64,000 nucleotides of DNA from an uncultured Lachnospiraceae bacterium (GTDB lineage: Bacteria > Bacillota > Clostridia > Lachnospirales > Lachnospiraceae), in the NCBI GenBank assembly GCA_910585075.1, contig CAJUED010000014.1, positions 20,937 through 84,936 of the forward strand, read 5' to 3'. The notes below the pieces were generated by a model. It had not been told where the DNA came from and made no database searches. It saw nothing but the letters and a program-made list of their open reading frames with translations. Below, in pieces: positions 1 through 9,750 of this stretch. Numbering within the stretch: the first letter of the stretch is position 1; every line of letters begins with the position of its first letter. The translations under genes and the position numbers were made by a program.

Positions 1-873
1 ATGGCCAAAACATCATTGGTGGGAGAGGAAAGCGGTTGGACTCTTTCGGAAATGCTTGATTTCGTGGAACAGCACAACCCGGAAAATATATTTATGTATG
101 GAAACCGCAGCAATATATTCCGTTTCTGCATTTACAATAATATAGACGAATTTATTGACTGGGAAACGGGAAAATGTTCCTTCGACGGAGAGGAATTTAT
201 CAGAACTCTTGAATTTGCTGCAAAGTTCCCGGAGGAAGCAAATTATGATCAGGAGATGGGAGTATCCGAGAGCCTTCGGTCTGAGAAAGTGCTCCTTATG
301 GAAAATACCGTAGATTCCGTACAGGAATATCAAATGATGAATGGTCTGTTTGGTGAGAAGGTGACCTACATTGGATATCCCAACAGTGAAAGACAGGGAA
401 ATCTGTTGCAGCCTAGCGGCGGCAGCGTAGGTATATCCAGTAAGTCTAAGAATAAAGAAGGCGCATGGGAATTCATATCATCCGTTATTTCAGAAGAATA
501 TCAGAATGGACTGGTTGAGGATGGTCACGGCTGGGGATTTCCCATCAGAAAGTCAGCCCTAGAGAAACAGTTTGAGGAAGATATGACGCCTGAGTACTAT
601 GAAAACGAAGAAGGCGAGCAGGTGGAAACTTCCAAGACCACATGGGGCTATGATGATTTCCAGATGGAAATCATGGCGGCAACTCAGGAGGAAGTGGATG
701 CGGTAAAGGCGCTTATCACCTCAGCGGACAGACTTTCCGGCAATGTGGACGAACAGCTCGCTAATATTATTTCAGAGGAAGCGGAACCCTTTTTCAAGGG
801 ACAGAAGTCTGCTGCGGATGCGGCAGGGGTCATTCAGAACCGAATTCAGATTTATGTGAATGAAAACAGATAG
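1..873 (+). CDS. Extracellular solute-binding protein, C-terminal part (5' end outside window)
   Basis: The frame is open from the first base and ends in TAG at 871, so only the C-terminal 290 residues are visible. It aligns by eye with the C-terminal third of the large lipoprotein at 6434-9025: both have a KTS-x-VG segment, the string FIDWETG, a KSKNKEGAW motif typical of the C-lobe of family 1 solute-binding proteins, and nearly identical ends around IQIYVNENR. The protein would bind a ligand, probably a sugar or oligosaccharide, outside the membrane and hand it to the permeases just downstream. The ligand cannot be told from the sequence. The first ATG of the window is probably internal and not the true start, because the paralogue has about 570 further residues upstream. 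Confidence 0.88.
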   Translation: MAKTSLVGEESGWTLSEMLDFVEQHNPENIFMYGNRSNIFRFCIYNNIDEFIDWETGKCSFDGEEFIRTLEFAAKFPEEANYDQEMGVSESLRSEKVLLMENTVDSVQEYQMMNGLFGEKVTYIGYPNSERQGNLLQPSGGSVGISSKSKNKEGAWEFISSVISEEYQNGLVEDGHGWGFPIRKSALEKQFEEDMTPEYYENEEGEQVETSKTTWGYDDFQMEIMAATQEEVDAVKALITSADRLSGNVDEQLANIISEEAEPFFKGQKSAADAAGVIQNRIQIYVNENR

Positions 874-889
874 AATATTATAGAAAGAA

Positions 890-935
890 CGGCATCTTGT
901 ATTGATAAATATATAAGTTTGGATACAAGATGCCG
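890..935 (+). promoter_or_regulatory. Intercistronic 13-bp perfect hairpin
   Basis: CGGCATCTTGTAT at 890-902 is perfectly complementary to 923-935, with a 20-base loop and no following T tract. It lies between a binding-protein gene and its permease gene, the position where such hairpins commonly protect the upstream mRNA 3' end and let the binding protein be made in excess. That role is inferred. The right arm contains an ATG at 930 which would be buried in the stem. Confidence 0.7.
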
Positions 936-956
936 AATGAGAATTGGGGGATTAAA

Positions 957-1928
957 ATGATTTTTTCCAAAAGCAGGAGGAAACAGGACAGCCTGCCCGT
1001 TATGGAAAAAAACAGAAAAAAAGGCCTTTCTCTTAAAAAGAGGGGCGGGAAATCAAGCAGTGACCGGAGGACGCGGCGGGGGCGGTTGATATCTACAGGG
1101 TATCTGTTACCAAGCGCTATTGGGGTACTGCTGTTTTTCGTGTTGCCCTTTTTGATAGTGGTTTATTATTCTGTGATAGATAATCCCATAAGCGGCGAGT
1201 TTGTGTTGTTTGACAATTTTGTGATGGTGTTTCAGAATGCGGCTTTTGTGCAGGCGGCCAGAAATACCTTTACTTTTTCAATAACAGCCGTTCCTCTCGC
1301 AGTGGTGCTGTCTTTGTTTCTGGCAATGATGTTGGAGAGTAAGATTCTTTTTAAAAGCCAGTTCAGGACATTCTTTTTAAGTCCCATGATGGTGCCCATT
1401 GCGTCAGTGGTACTGATATGGCAGGTGTTATTCCACTTTAATGGCATGATAAATGAAATAAGGGGCGTTTTCGAACTGGACAAGATTGACTGGTTGAATT
1501 CCTCCTATGCGCAGGTAGTGATTGTTATTTTATTTTTATGGAAGAATCTGGGATATAATATGATATTGTTTATGGCGGCTCTTTCCAGTATCCCTAAGGA
1601 TATTCTTGAAGTTGCGGTGCTTGAGAGCGCTACGCCGGTTCAGATTTTTTTTCATATTAAACTGCGGTATATTTCCTCTACCATTTTATTTGTGACAATT
1701 ATGTCGTTGATAAATTCTTTTAAGGTTTTCAGGGAAATCTATCTTTTAAAGGGGGATTATCCTTATGATACCATGTACATGCTGCAGCATTTTATGAACA
1801 ATACTTTCAGCAGGTTGGATTACCAGAAAATGTCGGCGGCGGCAATTATGATGGCAATTGTGATGGTCATTATCATAGGAATTTTGTTCCTGACCGAGAA
1901 TTACTTCGGAAAGGATGTGGAAGGATGA
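957..1928 (+). CDS. Sugar-type ABC transporter permease (MalF/UgpA-like)
   Basis: This is an integral membrane permease of about 323 residues with a basic cytoplasmic N-terminus and about six hydrophobic segments. The cytoplasmic coupling (EAA) loop is recognisable around EVAVLESATPVQIFFHIKL in the second half, where the ATPase docks. An in-frame ATG at 930 lies inside a hairpin and has no ribosome site, whereas ATG 957 follows GGGGG with a 6-base spacer, so I prefer 957. The gene overlaps the next permease by four bases (ATGA), implying translational coupling. With the partner permease and the upstream binding protein it should form the membrane part of a carbohydrate importer. No ATPase gene is present here, so a shared MsmK-like ATPase encoded elsewhere is likely. 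Confidence 0.9.
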   Translation: MIFSKSRRKQDSLPVMEKNRKKGLSLKKRGGKSSSDRRTRRGRLISTGYLLPSAIGVLLFFVLPFLIVVYYSVIDNPISGEFVLFDNFVMVFQNAAFVQAARNTFTFSITAVPLAVVLSLFLAMMLESKILFKSQFRTFFLSPMMVPIASVVLIWQVLFHFNGMINEIRGVFELDKIDWLNSSYAQVVIVILFLWKNLGYNMILFMAALSSIPKDILEVAVLESATPVQIFFHIKLRYISSTILFVTIMSLINSFKVFREIYLLKGDYPYDTMYMLQHFMNNTFSRLDYQKMSAAAIMMAIVMVIIIGILFLTENYFGKDVEG

Positions 1929-2896
1929 AGCTGCGCGTTGACCAAATGAAAAAGATGGAGGCTCTATCCCAGGAACGCTGGAATGCAGTGGTAAAGAGGA
2001 AAAAGAAAAGGCGCCATGCAAAGCAGATTGTGGGTATTTCCTTTAAGACTATGGCGGCGGGGTGTTTTGCGGTTCTTTTCCTGATGCCGATTCTGCTTAC
2101 CATTACCAACTCCTTTATGTCCGCCTCTGAGATTTCCTCAAACTACGGACAGGTGTTTGCCACCAATGATTCAGGGGGCAAGGTATTTATTTCAGAGTCG
2201 GTGAACTTAAAGTTTATTCCGGATATGGTTTCCTTCAGCCAATATATAACGGTATTATTAAAAAGCCCCGAATACCTTTTTAAATTCTGGAATTCGGTGA
2301 TACTGGTGGTGCCCATTGTGGTGTTCCAGCTTCTTGTGGCGGCAGGAGCGGCTTTTGGGTTTACCAGATACAGAGGGAGAATCAAGGAAATCATTTTTTT
2401 TGTTTACATTATTTTGATGCTGATGCCCTATCAGGTTACTTTGGTGCCAAATTATCTTGTGTCAGACTGGCTTCATATTTTGGACACCAACTGGGCTATC
2501 TGGCTTCCGGGTATCTTCTCACCTTTTGCGGTGTACCTTCTGACAAAATACATGAGAAGGATACCCATTTCCGTTATGGAGGCCGCCCAGATTGACGGGG
2601 CGGGAGAGTGGCAGATTTTCAGGCATATTTGTATGCCGCTCTGCAAAGGAGCCATGTGTTCTATTGCAATTTTGATTTTTATAGATTACTGGAATATGGT
2701 GGAACAGCCGCTGATTCTTCTGGCGGATGAGCAAAAGCATCCGCTTTCCGTATTTTTATCCAAAATCAATGCGGGAGAGATTGGACTGGCCTTTGCGGTT
2801 GCCACGATTTATATGGTGCCGCCCATACTGGTATTTTTGTACGGAGAGGATTATCTGGTGGAGGGCATTACCTATCAGGGCGGTATTAAGGGATAG
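1925..2896 (+). CDS. Sugar-type ABC transporter permease (MalG/UgpE-like)
   Basis: The product is 323 residues with a basic N-terminal tail, a first membrane segment near residues 45-60 and the classical coupling motif EAAQIDGAGEWQIFRHI followed by MPL, which contacts the ATPase. The length and motif fit the second permease of carbohydrate uptake transporters of the CUT1 group. The start overlaps the stop of the previous permease in an ATGA arrangement, so the two are coupled. An insert of about 50 residues after the first membrane helix, containing a serine-rich stretch, faces outside and is longer than in many relatives. The substrate is unknown. Confidence 0.9.
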   Translation: MKLRVDQMKKMEALSQERWNAVVKRKKKRRHAKQIVGISFKTMAAGCFAVLFLMPILLTITNSFMSASEISSNYGQVFATNDSGGKVFISESVNLKFIPDMVSFSQYITVLLKSPEYLFKFWNSVILVVPIVVFQLLVAAGAAFGFTRYRGRIKEIIFFVYIILMLMPYQVTLVPNYLVSDWLHILDTNWAIWLPGIFSPFAVYLLTKYMRRIPISVMEAAQIDGAGEWQIFRHICMPLCKGAMCSIAILIFIDYWNMVEQPLILLADEQKHPLSVFLSKINAGEIGLAFAVATIYMVPPILVFLYGEDYLVEGITYQGGIKG

Positions 2897-2946
2897 GCTT
2901 TGCAGTGTTGTTTATACAAAAGGATATGAAAGGAAAGGATAAGGCG

Positions 2947-4992
2947 ATGAATCAGGAGGAAGGAAGGAAAAGAAAAGATTGGGTGAAAAATGCAGCGATT
3001 GTTTTTTTGACCATCATGTTGCTGCTCACCTTTTTTTCAAATACGATTATGAATTATTCTCTGCCGGAGGTGGCTACCCAGTATGTGCAGAACGGCTCCA
3101 TCACTGCCAAAATCCGGGGCACGGGAAATGTGGAGGCCACCGACCCTTATAATATTGTTGTAAAGGAATCAAGGGTTATCTCCAGCGTTGCGGTAAAGCA
3201 GGGGGATGTGGTGGAGAAGGACCAGGTGATTTATTATCTGGAAGATGCGGAGAGTGAAGAACTGACCACAGCCCAGGCGGAGCTCGAGGAACTTAGACTG
3301 AATTACATGAAAGGTCTTTTTGGGAACAATGTGTCCTCTGAAATTATCAGCAAGGTGGCAAGCGGGCGCACGGACGGATTTTCCGCATTGCAGACAAGGG
3401 TTGCGGATATGCAGACCCGCATGGATGCAGCCCAGGCCAGAGTGAAGGAGTGTCAGGATACTTTGGAGCGGCTTACTCTACAGAGCACGATTAACACCAA
3501 TGACGCTACCATAAATACTATCCCGGAGGAAAATGAAAAGGCGCAGGCAACCACAGAGCTTTCGGATGCACAGACGGCGGAAGCCAACGCGGAGGCGGCT
3601 TTTAACAGAGATAAAACCAGGCGGATAGAGGAACTGAACAGCGAGATTGAAGAAGTCCAAAAACGGATAGAGGATTTGACGGAGCTTGTGTCAGAGGCGG
3701 AGGGGTTCGTGGAGAATAAGATGGTTGGAACTGATAGTAATGACCCAACCGATCCGGATAAAACTACAATGACTTCCGGCGGAATCCAGATCATCAGAGA
3801 TAGGGCAGACGCCGCCGCAAGTGAAGTAAATAAGACCTTAGGAGTACTAAACAGTGCCAATCATAGCAATTTTTCAGCGAGTGAAGCTTACAGCTGGATA
3901 AATTCATTAAGTGATTGGAGCGTTTTGGATAACGATACCCAGAAAGCAGCAAGTGACTTTAAGATTGCTTATGGGGAATATATAGTTGCAAGTGACCTTT
4001 TGAACGAGGCAGTGGGAACTTTAACCGGATATGACAGCAATCAGGAACAGCTTCAGAATTTAAACCGGCAGTTAGAGGATTTACAGGCAAGATTAAACAG
4101 GGTGAATGCAACCACCTATTCGCCAGGCGACAGCGTGAAGGATGCTCAGGCGAAATTGAACCAAGCGGACAGGAATCTGTCGGATAAAACCAACGCAAAC
4201 AAGCAGGCTTCCGTTGCTTACTTAAACCAGATTGCCAACGCGGAGGCGGCTCTTAAAAATGCCCAGGCAGTTTATGAGCTTTTAAAAGAAGAACAGACGG
4301 AAATGAATGCGGATATCAATGCGGAGCTGGATTTGGCCAAGGTCAGCAAGGATATTGCTCAAAAGGAAGAAGAAGTTGCCAAATTAAAAGAAAAATCCAT
4401 GGGCGCGGCCATCACTGCTCCTGTGGCGGGGACGGTAACATCCCTTACTTATGTAGCCGGCGAGACCACCAAACCGGAGGATACTGCTGCAGTTTTACAG
4501 GTGGAAGGAAAAGGCTTTACCCTAAAGATTTCTGTCACCAATGAGCAGGCAAGGAAGGTGCAGGTGGGGGATACTGCCGAGTTGCAAAACGCGTGGTATT
4601 ACGATGACGCCCAGGTTATTTTGGCGGCAATCAAACCGGATCCGGATAATCCGGGGCAGAACAAGCTTCTGGAGTTTGACGTGACGGGTTCCAGCATACA
4701 GGCAGGACAGTCCCTTAGTGTTTCTGTGGGACAGCGGAGTGCGGAATACGAATATGTTGTACCAAACAGTGCGGTTCGGGAGGACAATAACGGAAAATTC
4801 ATTTTAATTGTGGAGTCAAAGAGCGGCCCCTTAAGCAACAGGTACATTGCCACAAGAGTGGATGTGGAAGTGCTTGCTTCTGACGATAATTATACAGCCA
4901 TCTCGGCAGGGCTTTATGGATATGAGTATGTCATAACAACATCCACCAAGCCTGTGGAGGCCGGTAAACAGGTGAGATTGAATGAATCATAG
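2947..4992 (+). CDS. HlyD/RND-type efflux adaptor (membrane fusion protein) with long coiled coil
   Basis: A single membrane anchor lies near residues 13-33 of the chosen start. It is followed by half of a lipoyl-like domain (about 60-95), a very long, Ala-, Glu- and Gln-rich predicted coiled coil (about 95-480), the second lipoyl half (AAITAPVAGTVTSLTYVAGE, about 484-503) and beta-barrel and membrane-proximal segments to the end. This is the standard layout of periplasmic adaptor-like proteins of MacAB-type systems, here about 681 residues. In-frame GTG 2905 and ATG 2926 are possible, but ATG 2947 follows an AAGGATAAGG ribosome site. It probably partners the MacB-like protein that follows; neither an ATPase nor a full FtsX permease is next to it. 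Confidence 0.82.
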   Translation: MNQEEGRKRKDWVKNAAIVFLTIMLLLTFFSNTIMNYSLPEVATQYVQNGSITAKIRGTGNVEATDPYNIVVKESRVISSVAVKQGDVVEKDQVIYYLEDAESEELTTAQAELEELRLNYMKGLFGNNVSSEIISKVASGRTDGFSALQTRVADMQTRMDAAQARVKECQDTLERLTLQSTINTNDATINTIPEENEKAQATTELSDAQTAEANAEAAFNRDKTRRIEELNSEIEEVQKRIEDLTELVSEAEGFVENKMVGTDSNDPTDPDKTTMTSGGIQIIRDRADAAASEVNKTLGVLNSANHSNFSASEAYSWINSLSDWSVLDNDTQKAASDFKIAYGEYIVASDLLNEAVGTLTGYDSNQEQLQNLNRQLEDLQARLNRVNATTYSPGDSVKDAQAKLNQADRNLSDKTNANKQASVAYLNQIANAEAALKNAQAVYELLKEEQTEMNADINAELDLAKVSKDIAQKEEEVAKLKEKSMGAAITAPVAGTVTSLTYVAGETTKPEDTAAVLQVEGKGFTLKISVTNEQARKVQVGDTAELQNAWYYDDAQVILAAIKPDPDNPGQNKLLEFDVTGSSIQAGQSLSVSVGQRSAEYEYVVPNSAVREDNNGKFILIVESKSGPLSNRYIATRVDVEVLASDDNYTAISAGLYGYEYVITTSTKPVEAGKQVRLNES

Positions 4993-5205
4993 TTGGGAAC
5001 CTGTTGGCTTTATACCTGTGAGTAATGGATAAGCGCAGTGTTTATCATTTTGACGAGTAGCAACAGGAACTTTGAATTCCATATGGTAAGTAGAAGCGAT
5101 AAATAGGCGTATGAAGTGCAAGGTTATCTGATAATACGGACCAGTTTATTGGACATGGCAATGTTTATATGAAAAGCGGTAACGTGATGAGTAGGGAGGA
5201 AAGCT

Positions 5206-6306
5206 ATGGCTTTAAAAATAAAGGGGTGGCTGCGCAGTCTGTCACTTAAGGAAATCATTTTTTCCCTGCTGGCGATTTTGTCTTTCGGGCTGTTCCTGGC
5301 TCTGACCCTGTGGTCTGATCATAAGGTGGAGGGTCTCATTGACCAGCAGGCGGCAAGCCGCTGGGACCCGGAGGGCGGCAGCGCACAGGTAAGCTGTTTT
5401 TTGGCGGAGCATACGGAAATAGATGAATATATGATTATGAGCTTTGAAAAACAGCTTGAGCAGAGTTTTAAGGAGGTTTTATCCGCCGAGGAAGTAAGTG
5501 AAGAAAGTGGGAAACGGCTTTTTATAGATGCATACAGTTCTCTCGGCACCATCACGGTAACCAGCGAAAAGGGAAAGCTGGAGGCGGACGCAGTGGGAAT
5601 CGGCGGAGATTTCTTCCTGTTTCATCCCCTGCAGCTGGTATCCGGAGGATATTTTTCAGGAAACGATTTGATGAAGGATTCCATTATTTTGGATGAGGAT
5701 GCCGCATGGCAGCTGTTTGGTTCTAATGACATTGCCGGTAGAAGCGTGATGATTGGGGATGTCCCTCACTATGTGGCCGGGGTGGTGAAACGGCAGGGGG
5801 GAAAATTTGCGGAAAGCGCGGGACTTAATAAGACCGTACTGTATGTTTCCAATGAATCTCTTACTGCTTATGGGGTAAGTGAGGGAATCAGCGTTTATGA
5901 GCTGGTTGCTCCCAACCCGGTTAAGAATTTTGTCTATAATAATGTAAAAGAAAAATTGGGCGTAGAGGAAAACGATATGGTGATGGTGGAGAATTCTTCC
6001 CGCTATTCTCTTGAGGCCCTGCTTATGGTGATGCTTGATTTCGGGACCAGATCCATGCAAAACAGCGCAGTCAAGTTCCCCTACTGGGAGAATATCGGAA
6101 GGGGATGGGAGGATGTAAAAGCTCTTGTTTTGCTGTTTCAGATTTTATTTCTTTTGATTCCGGTGGTAATCATTACTGTTTTTCTTATTATAAAATGGAA
6201 GAATAAAACCTGGACCTTCAGGGACGTGGGCAGATTTCTTGTAGATACAAAAGACAATATGATTCAAAAGGCCAGAGGTGAAAAGAATAAGTGGGAACAT
6301 TTTTAA
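5206..6306 (+). CDS. MacB-like extracytoplasmic core-domain protein with two membrane anchors
   Basis: The product has 366 residues: a membrane helix near 16-35, a large outside domain and a second helix near 303-329 followed by a basic cytoplasmic tail. The outside part resembles the MacB periplasmic core (features such as SGGYFSGNDL and a DIAGRSVMIGDVPHYVAGVV stretch), which normally sits between helices 1 and 2 of FtsX/MacB permeases. Here the last two FtsX helices appear to be missing, so the protein is either a shortened permease or an accessory subunit. AGGGAGGA lies 5 bases before the ATG. The preceding 213-base spacer shows no gene. A role in export with the upstream adaptor is inferred from context only. 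Confidence 0.65.
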   Translation: MALKIKGWLRSLSLKEIIFSLLAILSFGLFLALTLWSDHKVEGLIDQQAASRWDPEGGSAQVSCFLAEHTEIDEYMIMSFEKQLEQSFKEVLSAEEVSEESGKRLFIDAYSSLGTITVTSEKGKLEADAVGIGGDFFLFHPLQLVSGGYFSGNDLMKDSIILDEDAAWQLFGSNDIAGRSVMIGDVPHYVAGVVKRQGGKFAESAGLNKTVLYVSNESLTAYGVSEGISVYELVAPNPVKNFVYNNVKEKLGVEENDMVMVENSSRYSLEALLMVMLDFGTRSMQNSAVKFPYWENIGRGWEDVKALVLLFQILFLLIPVVIITVFLIIKWKNKTWTFRDVGRFLVDTKDNMIQKARGEKNKWEHF

Positions 6307-6433
6307 ATGAACAAATTTCTGTAATGGCGTCATAAATTGTTTCCCGGGAGCACGAGTCAAGATTATGTTTGCATGAACCTGGCGGCAGGCATGGATTTTT
6401 GTTTTGTGTAAACGGTTTGGAATGGAGATTATT

Positions 6434-9025
6434 ATGAAAAAAAGGATTATTTTGTGGGCAACGGTAATTTTGGCAGCTGTGAGTCTTGCAGGCTGTGGTA
6501 AGAAGGAGAAAGAAAGCAGTGGAGAGACAGGTACGGCGTCAAAAGATTATGTATACCGGATGGAAGATTTGGAAATAGAAGCGGCAAGGCAGATGACCCG
6601 TGTGGGGGAGGACATCTATGCCTATGGCATTGACTGGGCGGATGAAGGGGATTCTACTCTTTATATTTATAAGTTAAACACGGATGGAGCAGTGACGGAA
6701 ACCCATTCGATTCCGGTAAAGCAAAGCATTAGTTTCAGAAACATTAATTTGGACGATGAGGCAAATATTTATTGCATTGAAAATGATTTCCATATGATTG
6801 GAGGAGATGCGGAGGCCGGGGATGATGGGGCGGCGGCGGAGCCAGAGCCTGCGGCGATAGAGCCCAGAACAGTTGATTCCGATGTACAGGATACTGAAAC
6901 GGAGGATAACGATACGGAAGGGACTGGTACGGAGAACGCAGGTGCGGAAGAATCCGGTGCGCAGGATGTTGATACGGAAGAATCCGGTATGGAAGAATCT
7001 GATGCGGAAGACACGGAAAATGGCAGCGGGGAAGAAGCGGATACTGCGGATGAGACAGATACAGAGGATACGGCAGACGTAGAGGATGCCGACTATGAAG
7101 AAAAGTACGGCTCAGAGGAAGAAGAATACGCTGATGACTATTACCTTACCAAAATGACCCTTGATGGGGAGAAAATCTTTTCCGTTAAGCTCAACGATAT
7201 CCCGGAATTTGCAGAGCTGGCAGAAGAAAACGGTTATTTTTCCGTTGGAGATATGGTTCTGAAAAAAGGAGAGGGGATATACATCAATTCTTACAGTACC
7301 TTTTATAAGTTTGACCTGGAAGGCAATTTTATTAAGGCCTCCGGAAAGGTGGATGATGAGAATCAGGAGCTTTTGGACCGTTCTTCCTTTATTACCCTTG
7401 CGGATGGGAGGGTGATAGCTGTTTATAATGACGACCAGGGAATGACGGCGGCCTTTGTAAACCTGGATACGGGCACTTTCGAGGAGTCATACGCTCTGGA
7501 GCTTCCCGGCGTGTCCTACGATTTTTCCTTTTATGCAGGTACGGGATATGATTTGTATCTGGTGGATTCCTATGCGCTTTACGGCTACAATCTGGGGGAT
7601 GCGGAAAAAACCTGTTTGATGAAGTATATTGATTCGGATTTGGATTTGTACAATATTTATCAGGTTATGGGCATTAACGAAAAAGAGTTTTTTGCCATGT
7701 ATGACGATATGGAGACGGGGGAAAGCGTGCTCGCTAAGTTTACCAAGGTTCCTCCTGAGGAAGTGAAGGAAAAGCAGGAGCTTACCCTTGCCATGGGCTT
7801 TACGGACTGGAGAATAAGGCGCAGCGTAATTGCTTTTAACAAGAAAAGTGAGGATTATCGTATTACGATTTTAGATTATTACACCATGTACAACGGGGAT
7901 GGTGAGGATTACATGGCGGGGGTTAACAGGCTGAATACGGATATCGCCACAGGGAAGATTCCGGACATTATTCTGCTGGACGAGACAATGCCTGTTGACA
8001 GCTATATCAGTAAGGGCCTTTTGGAGGATGTGAAGCCCTTTATAGAAAAAGACCCTGAGCTTGACATCAACAACTATATGCCTAATGTGATAGAAGCCCT
8101 TTCCGTAAAAGGAAAGCTGTATACGATTGTGCCCTCCTACACCATACAGACTGTACTTGCCAAAACATCGGAAGTGGGACCGGAGCGGGGATGGACGGTA
8201 CAGGAAGCCTTAGAACTTCTGGCCTCCAAACCGGAAGGCACCATGCTGTTTGAGCAGACTACAAGGAGCTCTATGCTGCAGAGCTGCCTGAATATGGCGG
8301 GGGAACAGTTTATTGACTGGGAAACCGGTACCTGCAGCTTTGATACGGACAGCTTCATCCAAACCCTGGAACTGCTCAGTCTTTTCCCGGAGGAGATAAA
8401 GGATGATTACTATGAGGATGAATACTGGGAGCACAGGGATTCCATGTGGCGCGAGGGTAAGATTCTGGCTTCCATCATTGGGTTTGGAGATTTCAGGTCC
8501 TATAATCGGGAGGAAAAGGGAACCTTTGGAGAAAAGGTTACTATGATTGGCTACCCCTCCGCTGACGGGGAGGGTACCGTAATCTGGCCGGATATGCAGC
8601 TGGCCATGTCAGCAAAATCCAAAAATAAAGAAGGGGCATGGGCTTTCCTGCGTACCTTCCTGACGGATGAATACCAGGAGGAAAATATAACTTATGCTTT
8701 TCCTTTGAGCATTAAGCGCCTTGATGAGCTTGGTGAGGAAGCTACGAAACGTCCCTTTTATATGGAGGATGATAAGAAGGTGGAATATGATGATTCTTAC
8801 TATGTGAATGGCAACGAGATTATCATTCCGCCAATGACACAGCAGGAAGTGGATGCGTTTAAAGAGCAGCTCTACAGCATTACGAAGGTGCGCAAGCTGG
8901 ATGAGGATTTACTGAATATTATTGAGGAGGAAGCGGCTCCCTATTTTACAGGGCAGAAGAAAGCGGAGGATGTGGCGGCTGTGATTCAAAGCAGAGTACA
9001 GATTTATGTGAATGAGAATCGGTAA
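6434..9025 (+). CDS. Large lipoprotein: propeller-like N-half fused to a family 1 solute-binding domain
   Basis: A lipoprotein signal peptide ends in the lipobox SLAGC (Cys21). Residues of about 35-450 contain repeated short beta motifs such as YIYKLNTDGAV, YLTKMTLDGE and YKFDLEGNF, suggesting a beta-propeller-like domain, interrupted by a strongly acidic Asp/Glu/Thr-rich insert of about 100 residues (DNA about 6800-7135). From about residue 450 the sequence is a solute-binding protein that includes GKIPDIILLDE and the KSKNKEGAW motif and closely matches the partial gene at the window start. Earlier in-frame TTG 6404 and ATG 6422 were rejected because GGAATGGAG sits 6 bases before ATG 6434. 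It is probably the surface receptor for the same or a related transporter. The ligand is unknown. Confidence 0.82.
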   Translation: MKKRIILWATVILAAVSLAGCGKKEKESSGETGTASKDYVYRMEDLEIEAARQMTRVGEDIYAYGIDWADEGDSTLYIYKLNTDGAVTETHSIPVKQSISFRNINLDDEANIYCIENDFHMIGGDAEAGDDGAAAEPEPAAIEPRTVDSDVQDTETEDNDTEGTGTENAGAEESGAQDVDTEESGMEESDAEDTENGSGEEADTADETDTEDTADVEDADYEEKYGSEEEEYADDYYLTKMTLDGEKIFSVKLNDIPEFAELAEENGYFSVGDMVLKKGEGIYINSYSTFYKFDLEGNFIKASGKVDDENQELLDRSSFITLADGRVIAVYNDDQGMTAAFVNLDTGTFEESYALELPGVSYDFSFYAGTGYDLYLVDSYALYGYNLGDAEKTCLMKYIDSDLDLYNIYQVMGINEKEFFAMYDDMETGESVLAKFTKVPPEEVKEKQELTLAMGFTDWRIRRSVIAFNKKSEDYRITILDYYTMYNGDGEDYMAGVNRLNTDIATGKIPDIILLDETMPVDSYISKGLLEDVKPFIEKDPELDINNYMPNVIEALSVKGKLYTIVPSYTIQTVLAKTSEVGPERGWTVQEALELLASKPEGTMLFEQTTRSSMLQSCLNMAGEQFIDWETGTCSFDTDSFIQTLELLSLFPEEIKDDYYEDEYWEHRDSMWREGKILASIIGFGDFRSYNREEKGTFGEKVTMIGYPSADGEGTVIWPDMQLAMSAKSKNKEGAWAFLRTFLTDEYQEENITYAFPLSIKRLDELGEEATKRPFYMEDDKKVEYDDSYYVNGNEIIIPPMTQQEVDAFKEQLYSITKVRKLDEDLLNIIEEEAAPYFTGQKKAEDVAAVIQSRVQIYVNENR

Positions 9026-9120
9026 AATCATTTACAGGCATACACGCAGGATTTAAAGCTTGACGCTGCGCTGTCTGTAGAAGGGCTGTTGACGAATAGA
9101 CAAATCAAGGAGAAAATGAA

Positions 9121-9711
9121 ATGCGGAAGAAGTGGATATCTGCGCTGATGGGGCTCTGCGTCCTGTTATCTGCTTGCGGGCAAAATGAGAATGACAGTGG
9201 GAAAACTGTGATTACCATAGCCAAAATAGCAGATGAGTATGGGGTGATGTCTTATGGAGAGTTTAAGGAGCGAACCGGAAATGAGGCTGAGTTTTATCAT
9301 GGGGAATATTTTATCGCAGAGATTCCCGATTCTTCACTTTCCATAATATATCTGGGAGAATATGACGAAGATATGGCAGGGGCAGTATTATTAGATGATG
9401 ATATGCCTGCCCGTATACAGGGCTCTTTTGGTGCTTTGATGGACGGAACCAAAGAAGGAATGTCCATAATAGAATTGTCCGATGCATTGTCTGCAAATGG
9501 CGGAGCAGAAGCGGTTTATGAATTGCTTGAGGGTGCCAGCACTGCCTATTATGTAGGAAATAAGTATGTGCAAATTCAATTTGACAATGACAGGAATGGG
9601 GAGTATGATAGGCAGTTGTCAATATCCCTGGATGAATCCGCAGAGAAAACTGTCAAACCGGAAAGTGCTGCATGGTTGGAAATCGTAACTATGAAGCCGA
9701 AGGCCGAATAG
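9121..9711 (+). CDS. Small predicted lipoprotein of unknown function
   Basis: The 196-residue product starts with a lipoprotein signal (lipobox LLSAC, Cys near 19) after an AAGGAG ribosome site spaced 8 bases from the ATG. The mature part is acidic and has no motif I recognise. It contains a segment around NKYVQIQFDNDRNGEYDRQL that looks like a beta sheet. It is the last gene of the plus-strand transport locus and is followed by the strong thiamine promoter, so it probably belongs to the upstream transcription unit. Export to the cell surface is well supported; nothing more can be said about its job. Confidence 0.7.
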   Translation: MRKKWISALMGLCVLLSACGQNENDSGKTVITIAKIADEYGVMSYGEFKERTGNEAEFYHGEYFIAEIPDSSLSIIYLGEYDEDMAGAVLLDDDMPARIQGSFGALMDGTKEGMSIIELSDALSANGGAEAVYELLEGASTAYYVGNKYVQIQFDNDRNGEYDRQLSISLDESAEKTVKPESAAWLEIVTMKPKAE

Positions 9712-9750
9712 TTACGCTGAATAGTTACCGGAAATCAAGTGAGATAGCGC

